A stretch of 64,000 nt of DNA from Eubacterium plexicaudatum ASF492 (lineage in GTDB: Bacteria; Bacillota; Clostridia; Lachnospirales; Lachnospiraceae): positions 2,232,001 to 2,296,000 of the forward strand of contig NZ_AQFT02000001.1 in the NCBI RefSeq assembly GCF_000364225.2. The letters are read 5' to 3'. The notes beneath the pieces were generated by a model, which searched no databases, was not told the origin of the DNA, and was given only the letters and a program-made list of their open reading frames with translations. The translations under genes were made by a program, and so were the position numbers. Of this stretch, positions 58,729 through 64,000 are shown piece by piece; positions within the stretch are counted from its first letter, which is position 1; each line of letters begins with the position of its first letter.

Positions 58729-59823
58729 TTATGGACGTATTTTTTGTTCCAGTTCTTTTATATAAGTCTCTTTGCCCTGTATGGTCTGCTCATAATCCCG
58801 GCGAATTTTTATATTTTCCTGTTTACATTCTTCTATCGTTTGTCCAAGCTGTAAAATATATGCTTCCTTGTCTTGTATGGTCTGTTCGTAATCCTGACGG
58901 ATTTTTACATTTTCCTGTTCCCATTTTTTTAGATCTTGTTTCAGATCCTGTATATAGGCATCTTTTTCCGTTATCGTACGCTCATATGCCACTTTCAGCT
59001 CGCCTGTCTCATGCATCAGTCTGGCACTGTCTTCTTCTGCTTTCTGCTTATCCCTGGTTAATCCGTCAATCCACTTTTTTGCATCCTCAAGTGCAAAATA
59101 ATTTTTTCGCACCATGTCCTTACAGTCTTCTGCGTCATACAAGTACAAATTCCGGTAATATTCCAAATCCACGTTTTTCATAAAATTTTCATATTTTTCT
59201 TCGGACAAAAACAGAATACCCAGTCCCCAGCTATGCTCCATTTGCACCGTATGGCAAAATTGCTGTTTCAGCTCATTCCAGAATACCGAAGACCCGATCG
59301 GTTTCCCATAAAGCATTTGCTTACTGATATCATGAAACAGAATCATTCCATTCTGCTTCATTTTAGGAAGCCACAATTCAAAATCATGTTTTACATCCTC
59401 ATAAGCATGTGAACCATCAATATGCAAAATATCAATACACCCATTCTCAAATTGCGTGTTTGCCTGATCAAAAGACATCTTCAGCATTTGGGCCCGTATA
59501 CCGGCGAATTGTTCTGTCATTACTTTTTGAAAAAATCCGTAAATATCCTGTTCATAGTCATGTAACGTATAACGATCTCCGGCCTCCCACAAGTCTATTG
59601 CATACATCTGTGTCTCAAGTCCATGATCCTTGACCGCCTGCATAAATGCAAATGAAGAACATCCATAAAAACTTCCAAGCTCTACTATCATTTCCGGCTC
59701 ATCATGCACTATCAGATCATATGCAAATCTTCTGTGACCTGCCCACGTTGAATACTTCAACATAACGTCATGATACCGGTCTGCTTCGAATACCGCTTGC
59801 GCATACTCCCATTTCCGTTTCAT
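58729..59823 (-). CDS. Methyltransferase with C-terminal coiled coil
   Basis: 364 residues, AAGGAGAG before the ATG. Residues 1-~240 are a methyltransf_24-like Rossmann domain (…MIVELGSFYGCSSFAFMQAV…, …MYAIDLWEAG…, …IDILHIDGSHAYEDVKHDFELWLPKMKQNGMILFHD…). Residues ~265-364 are a long coiled coil built on a ~33-residue repeat (KIRQDYEQTIQDKEAYI… and KIRRDYEQTIQGKETYI…). Comparable fusions in WbdD-type proteins measure or cap O-antigen chain length next to Wzm/Wzt. That role is inference. Confidence 0.75.
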   Translation of the reverse strand: MKRKWEYAQAVFEADRYHDVMLKYSTWAGHRRFAYDLIVHDEPEMIVELGSFYGCSSFAFMQAVKDHGLETQMYAIDLWEAGDRYTLHDYEQDIYGFFQKVMTEQFAGIRAQMLKMSFDQANTQFENGCIDILHIDGSHAYEDVKHDFELWLPKMKQNGMILFHDISKQMLYGKPIGSSVFWNELKQQFCHTVQMEHSWGLGILFLSEEKYENFMKNVDLEYYRNLYLYDAEDCKDMVRKNYFALEDAKKWIDGLTRDKQKAEEDSARLMHETGELKVAYERTITEKDAYIQDLKQDLKKWEQENVKIRQDYEQTIQDKEAYILQLGQTIEECKQENIKIRRDYEQTIQGKETYIKELEQKIRP

Positions 59824-59832
59824 TTTCTCTCC

Positions 59833-61092
59833 TTACTGTCCCAATTCTTCGATTTGGAAGCTATCCATTTTACAGTTAAAAATCCCAAAAATAGTCTTTC
59901 CATATGTCGATGCATTCACATGAATAATGCCGTTCAGCCAGCACTGCTCCGTCTGTTCCAATACCTGTATACCTTCACCAATTCCGAGCGTAATAAAGTA
60001 ATCTCCTTCCCGGACCTGCGGCCATGAAAATTCAAACCGTACAAGGCTGTGACCCTGTCCCAGCATATACTGCTCCACACCCGATGTCAGAGACGTTTCT
60101 CCAAATACTTCGTTGCCGTATTTGTCCCTCACCTGATAACCTGCAATAACATGTTCCATCTTCTTTTTACAATATACAAGCAATCCGACAGACACGACAT
60201 CATGCTGTCCACATATTTCTGCAAATGCCTCTCCCTCTATCGCATAGTAATATTTTTCAATCACTGCCTGCATTTTCCCACTGTAACATTCTGCCGGAGG
60301 CTTTCGAAACACTTCTGTAAACAGACTGTCATTCATCCTGCCTCCTGCCTGCACCACAGGATTTTTATGACCCTGTTTCAATTTAAAGTACTGTGACACC
60401 GCTTCCGCCGGCTCTCCATCATAAACAATACGGCCCTGATCCATAACAAGAATCCGTGTGCAAAATTTTGTAACCGCATGCAGATCATGAGAAACAATCA
60501 ACACCGTGGCATTTCCCGCCAGTTCTCTCACTTTCCGGTAACATTTCTGCTGAAAAAAGACATCCCCGACACTCAATGCTTCATCAATCATCAAAATATC
60601 CGGATCAATCATCACAGCAGCTGCAAATGCCAGACGCACAAACATTCCGGACGAATAAGACTTAACCGGCTGATAAATAAACTCGCCGATATCTGCAAAA
60701 GCAATGATGCTGTCCAGTTTTTGTTCCGTTTCTCTTCTGCTGCATCCCATCAGCATTGCACTCAAATAAATATTTTCCAATCCGCTGTACTCCGGATTAA
60801 AACCGGCCCCTAATTCCAATAGCGCAGAAACGTTTCCATTCACCTGCACCTGCCCTTCCGTCTGGCGAATCACCCCGGCAAGTATTTTCAGCAAGGTAGA
60901 TTTTCCGGAACCGTTTAATCCTATAATTCCTACGCATTCTCCCTGTCCGACTTCAAAACTTACACCTTTTAATGCATAAAAATCCTCATGGTATTTTTTC
61001 CCGGAAATGGAAAAAGCTTCCTTTAACTTTTCCCTGCGGGAACGATACAGAGCATACTTTTTCTTCACATTTCTGACACTTACTGTTCCCAT
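59833..61092 (-). CDS. wzt: Polysaccharide ABC exporter ATPase (Wzt-like)
   Basis: 419 residues. Walker A GLNGSGKST, family-typical …LLELGAGFNPEYSGLENIYLSAMLMG…, signature …VKSYSSGMFVRLAFAAAV…, Walker B …DILMIDEALSVGD…, H-loop …VLIVSHDLHAV…. Residues ~270-419 (…VGLLVYCKKKMEHVIAGYQVRDKYGNEVFGETS…, …GDYFITLGIGEG…) form a beta-sandwich like the Wzt carbohydrate-binding domain that recognises the capped chain end. Intact; follows the permease by 9 bp. Confidence 0.9.
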   Translation of the reverse strand: MGTVSVRNVKKKYALYRSRREKLKEAFSISGKKYHEDFYALKGVSFEVGQGECVGIIGLNGSGKSTLLKILAGVIRQTEGQVQVNGNVSALLELGAGFNPEYSGLENIYLSAMLMGCSRRETEQKLDSIIAFADIGEFIYQPVKSYSSGMFVRLAFAAAVMIDPDILMIDEALSVGDVFFQQKCYRKVRELAGNATVLIVSHDLHAVTKFCTRILVMDQGRIVYDGEPAEAVSQYFKLKQGHKNPVVQAGGRMNDSLFTEVFRKPPAECYSGKMQAVIEKYYYAIEGEAFAEICGQHDVVSVGLLVYCKKKMEHVIAGYQVRDKYGNEVFGETSLTSGVEQYMLGQGHSLVRFEFSWPQVREGDYFITLGIGEGIQVLEQTEQCWLNGIIHVNASTYGKTIFGIFNCKMDSFQIEELGQ

Positions 61093-61101
61093 CTTTTCCC
61101 C

Positions 61102-61872
61102 CTAAAGTTCATCTGCAAAATGTGGCCGCAGCCTGTAAAATACGAACATCCCCGTACAGCACACCACTGCGGTTACAGTCCAAAAATATACCATCTGTAA
61201 AGGATGGTTCCAAAAGCAGTCCTGATACAAAAAACTCCTGCGACAACCGTCTACCACATAGTAAAGCGGATTGACCGACAATATCCGCCGCACGGAAAGA
61301 TCCGTTACCGTATCCACATTCCAGAAAACCGGTGTTGCCCAAAAACCAACCTGCAGAATAATTGGCACAACCTGTACGATATCCCGAAAAAAACAAGATA
61401 ACGGACAAACCAGCATAATAAGCCCCCATCCAAACATCGTCAGAGCAAAGCTGTAATAAAAAATCTGCAGACAGTAAACGGAAAGATCAAACTGATAACA
61501 CCAAAACATAAAAAACAAAAACAGCAAAAAAAACACATGAATAAACAACGCTGAAACAACCCGTACAAGCGGCAGATATTCTACCCGAAACTTTACTTTT
61601 TTTACAAGAAAAGCGTAATCTGACAGCACATTGACACCACAGCCAAGTATATCGCTGAAATAAAGCCATGGAACATATCCGACAATAAACCACAGAATAT
61701 ACGGCATATCATTTACGGGCGGCGTCTTAAATCCTGCCTGAAATACATACCAGAAAACAAGAACCGTAGCCAGAGGCTGTACAAATGCCCATAACACTCC
61801 AAACGCCGATGCGGAATATTTTGCTTTAAAATCATTTTTGGCCAGACGCATGACCATCCTAACTTCTTTCAT
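61102..61872 (-). CDS. wzm: Polysaccharide ABC exporter permease (Wzm-like)
   Basis: 256 residues with six TM helices. ABC-2 signature: …LAKNDFKAKYSASAFGVLWAFVQPLATVLVFWYVFQAGFK…, …FIVGYVPWLYFSDILG…, …CPLSCFFRDIVQVVPIILQVGFWATPVFW… and …LSVNPLYYVVDGCRRSFLY…. It forms the membrane channel with the Wzt-like ATPase. AGAAGGA precedes the ATG. Confidence 0.9.
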   Translation of the reverse strand: MKEVRMVMRLAKNDFKAKYSASAFGVLWAFVQPLATVLVFWYVFQAGFKTPPVNDMPYILWFIVGYVPWLYFSDILGCGVNVLSDYAFLVKKVKFRVEYLPLVRVVSALFIHVFFLLFLFFMFWCYQFDLSVYCLQIFYYSFALTMFGWGLIMLVCPLSCFFRDIVQVVPIILQVGFWATPVFWNVDTVTDLSVRRILSVNPLYYVVDGCRRSFLYQDCFWNHPLQMVYFWTVTAVVCCTGMFVFYRLRPHFADEL

Positions 61873-61891
61873 ATGACTTTTATCCTTCTAT

Positions 61892-63118
61892 TCAGACTAA
61901 GGAAGAGGGTTCCTGTCTGCTTTGTTTTTTCTTAAGATAACTTCGAAGCAAGCAGTTATACGGTATCAGTAACGGATACATCCAAAACCGCACCAAATAT
62001 CCCTGTGGCCATGCCGTCTGCCTGAGCATTTCTTTCAGTTTCTTTCTGCCTTTTTTACAAAATACAGCCATACCGAATAGATCGGGCCGAAAGTCTGCTC
62101 TCAGATCGATATACTTGCCCATGCCAAACTCTTCATTATGTCTCAATGTAAAATAAGCTGCCGTACTACGCCTGTCCGGATAAGCCAAAAAACGATACAA
62201 AGACCGTGCTGCTCTGTTCTTATCGGACCTGCGGCCACAATGCTTCATCAAGCGCAAACAGGTGTACCTGTCCGCCCATATCTTTTTTTGCATCTTACAT
62301 GAATATGACTCGTATACTTTGTTTTCACAAACATCTGTTTTTCTTATCGCAACGACCCTGCCTGACTGCAGCCGATATCCCTGCACGCTGCCATACCGGG
62401 AATTGCACAGCATTTCCAACGGACGGACAGTCAGTAACATCGCGTCTTTGTTTTTATACCCATTTATATATCCATATTTGACGGCATTGGCGGGCTGTTT
62501 CACCAGAAATGGCTGCAGACCGATATAAAATCCTATAATTTTCCGTTCCGGATACAGGCGGCACAGACTATCCTGTATACTTCCCCGCCATCCAATATCT
62601 ACAATTCCAATTTTGTTTTTAGCAGACCTGCTCCATCCAATTTGTTCCAGATAAGCATACAAAAGGGTGCGGCTGTCATCTCTTTGTTTTTCCAGCCATG
62701 CAACAAATGCTTTATCCTGAAACAAACTGCGAATCCGGCTGTCTTTCCATGGCTGCCTGATGTATTCTTGTTCCCGAATACCATAAGTTTTTAATATCCC
62801 TTTAATCTGATTAATATCTACGGACAATGTCCTGCATAATGTTTCCATAGACTGTACCGGATACCGTATCCAGATACGATTCAGTTCTTCTATCGTAATT
62901 TTTTGCATCGACGGAAGATATACCGACATTCTGCTCACCTCTGCCACCTTCGCCTGCGGCATACTTTTACCGAACGAACTCTGCCTGCGCCAAACGTCAT
63001 AAAGTTTCTTAAAAAACTCACCTTCCCGGGTAAAAAAATACAATGTCCGAATCTCCTGTTTTTCAGATTGTTCGGCAATCCATGCAATAAAATTCCAAAA
63101 AAAATATGAAAGACTCAT
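61892..63118 (-). CDS. Polysaccharide-locus protein related to the GT2-HAD C-terminal region
   Basis: About 408 residues from the ATG at 63118, whose ATGA overlaps the stop of the upstream GT2 gene. …EIRTLYFFTREGEFFKKLYDVW…, …VSRMSVYLPSMQKITIEELNRIW… and …KIGIVDIGWRGSIQDSLCRLYPERKIIGFYIG… parallel segments of the C-terminal part of the 55644-58693 protein (…IHFLSRDGFLVKKAY…, …VTFDMGYSGRIQTAIS…). The catalytic HAD Asp motif is absent. Probably an accessory or enzyme domain in surface-glycan assembly; not named. Confidence 0.6.
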   Translation of the reverse strand: MSLSYFFWNFIAWIAEQSEKQEIRTLYFFTREGEFFKKLYDVWRRQSSFGKSMPQAKVAEVSRMSVYLPSMQKITIEELNRIWIRYPVQSMETLCRTLSVDINQIKGILKTYGIREQEYIRQPWKDSRIRSLFQDKAFVAWLEKQRDDSRTLLYAYLEQIGWSRSAKNKIGIVDIGWRGSIQDSLCRLYPERKIIGFYIGLQPFLVKQPANAVKYGYINGYKNKDAMLLTVRPLEMLCNSRYGSVQGYRLQSGRVVAIRKTDVCENKVYESYSCKMQKKIWADRYTCLRLMKHCGRRSDKNRAARSLYRFLAYPDRRSTAAYFTLRHNEEFGMGKYIDLRADFRPDLFGMAVFCKKGRKKLKEMLRQTAWPQGYLVRFWMYPLLIPYNCLLRSYLKKKQSRQEPSSLV

Positions 63119-63984
63119 GTGTTTTCTTCCTCTTTTGAATGTACTGTCCGATACACATATTCCAATCGGATCGGCACATCTTCCGCACCAAATAGCTTCC
63201 TGCGATATCTTCGCATTACTGATACGGGAATCAGGCCTGTAACGAGCGGTTTTAACACATAACACATATTCCCACGCAAAATCCCAAGTCGTGTAAAACC
63301 TTTATACCGCACTATGCATTCATTGATGCGGAAACGAAATTTTCTCTTTTTATAGGACTTTTCTGATTCCCGATACAAAAACAATTCTTCCTGCAAATTG
63401 TGCCCGACAAATCCGACTTCGTACATGCGCATAAAAAAATCGTAATCTTCCACCCTGTAGCTCACTGTTGTTACGTCATAACCATACAGCTGTTCCATCA
63501 CCTCTCTGCGCATCATAACAGCAGGATGGATAAATGGCGATGTATACAGAAAATCCGTACGATCCGGATTTTTCACAAGCCTGCGTTTTCCCCATACAAC
63601 AGTTCCATCCAGCATCCATGCATTACATCCTGTCAAAGCATACCTTTTTTGTTTTTCTAAAAACAAAAACTGTTTTTCCAGCCTTTGAGGAAGCGAAATA
63701 TCATCTGCGTCCATACGTGCAATATATCTGCCTGACGCATATGCAAAACATCGGTTCAATGTATAAGCCAGTCCACGGTTTCTTTCATTATGCAGCAGCC
63801 GAATTCTGGAATCTTTTGAACAAAATTTCTTTAACCACTGATAAAACTCCGACCGCGAACCATCGTCACAGATAATATATTCAAAATCCTGAAATGTCTG
63901 TCCAAGTATGGAATCAATTGCCAATGCAAGCTGTTTTTTATCTGGTTCGTTATATGTCCCCATTAATACGGATATTACTGGCAT
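63115..63984 (-). CDS. Family 2 glycosyltransferase
   Basis: 289 residues. GT-A start …ISVLMGTYNEPDKKQLALAIDSILGQTFQDFEYIICDDGS…, …NRGLAYTLNRCFAYASGRYIARMDADDISLPQRLEKQ… (DxD), …GCNAWMLDGTVVWGKR…, …PAVMMRREVMEQLYGYD…VEDYDFFMRMYE… (ED base). Intact. It transfers an activated sugar in the cytoplasm and is the first visible gene of the Wzm/Wzt operon; upstream genes lie outside the window. Confidence 0.88.
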   Translation of the reverse strand: MPVISVLMGTYNEPDKKQLALAIDSILGQTFQDFEYIICDDGSRSEFYQWLKKFCSKDSRIRLLHNERNRGLAYTLNRCFAYASGRYIARMDADDISLPQRLEKQFLFLEKQKRYALTGCNAWMLDGTVVWGKRRLVKNPDRTDFLYTSPFIHPAVMMRREVMEQLYGYDVTTVSYRVEDYDFFMRMYEVGFVGHNLQEELFLYRESEKSYKKRKFRFRINECIVRYKGFTRLGILRGNMCYVLKPLVTGLIPVSVMRRYRRKLFGAEDVPIRLEYVYRTVHSKEEENT

Positions 63985-64000
63985 ATGGAAAATCCCGCCA

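Overview
The window looks like chromosome from an anaerobic Firmicute of the Clostridia, most likely Lachnospiraceae. This rests on protein character (flagellin, SmpB/RNase R/SecG block, DUF4080-type B12-radical SAM protein, Hol_Tox-type peptides, IS1634/IS110/IS1380/ISAs1 elements) and on AGGAGG-type ribosome sites. No rRNA or tRNA gene was recognised. The family assignment is inference from memory of these families; no search was run.

Layout. (1) 1-4.6 kb is a graveyard of mobile-element pieces: a deleted integrase, an IS200 transposase tail, a ribbon-helix-helix gene behind three palindromic operators, a Uma2 nuclease, an antitoxin whose YafQ-type toxin has decayed, a membrane protein with a nonsense codon, and a DUF6431 protein. 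(2) 4.6-31.4 kb is mostly core genome. It holds an FtsX-type ABC exporter with its two-component system, rarA, a phosphatidylethanolamine operon (PAP2 - flippase-like - pssA - psd), a radical SAM gene, a TPP-riboswitch operon (thiE - HAD phosphatase - thiC), an AAA/PD-(D/E)XK gene, a shortened molybdenum-cofactor cluster, a lone flagellin with a sigma-D promoter, an MBL-fold gene, DUF4253, RNase H, smpB, rnr and secG. (3) 31.5-52.1 kb is an AT-rich accessory island. It contains two IS1634-family elements (one with parS-like sites inside its transposase promoter and a 133-bp target duplication), two copies of a type I toxin-antitoxin locus, ISAs1, IS1380, IS110 and IS200 elements, relics, and a two-gene P-loop NTPase + SIR2 module that looks like an anti-phage NAD-depletion system. 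(4) 52.2-64 kb is a cell-surface polysaccharide locus on the minus strand: glycosyltransferases, GT2-HAD fusion, Wzm/Wzt ABC exporter, methyltransferases and a GtrII-like membrane glucosyltransferase, with a MITE inserted between genes.

A window-wide peculiarity is that about thirty reading frames, including housekeeping genes (thiC, thiE, rarA, rnr, moaC), are interrupted by one-base changes, nearly all a missing base in a run of A, T or G. Adding one base restores a continuous, family-like protein each time. The simplest reading is residual homopolymer error in a long-read assembly. I therefore annotate these as single genes and mark the frameshift sites. Genuine decay is claimed only where there is a nonsense codon, lost start or large deletion.

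How the parts work together: the 7.9-9.5 kb regulator pair probably controls the adjacent exporter through tandem 11-bp repeats, and a second set of such repeats sits just upstream of the phospholipid operon promoter. TPP controls thiE-HAD-thiC. In the island, the NTPase probably senses or gates and the SIR2 protein is the likely NADase effector. MITEs and IS elements have reshaped the island and the edge of the polysaccharide locus.
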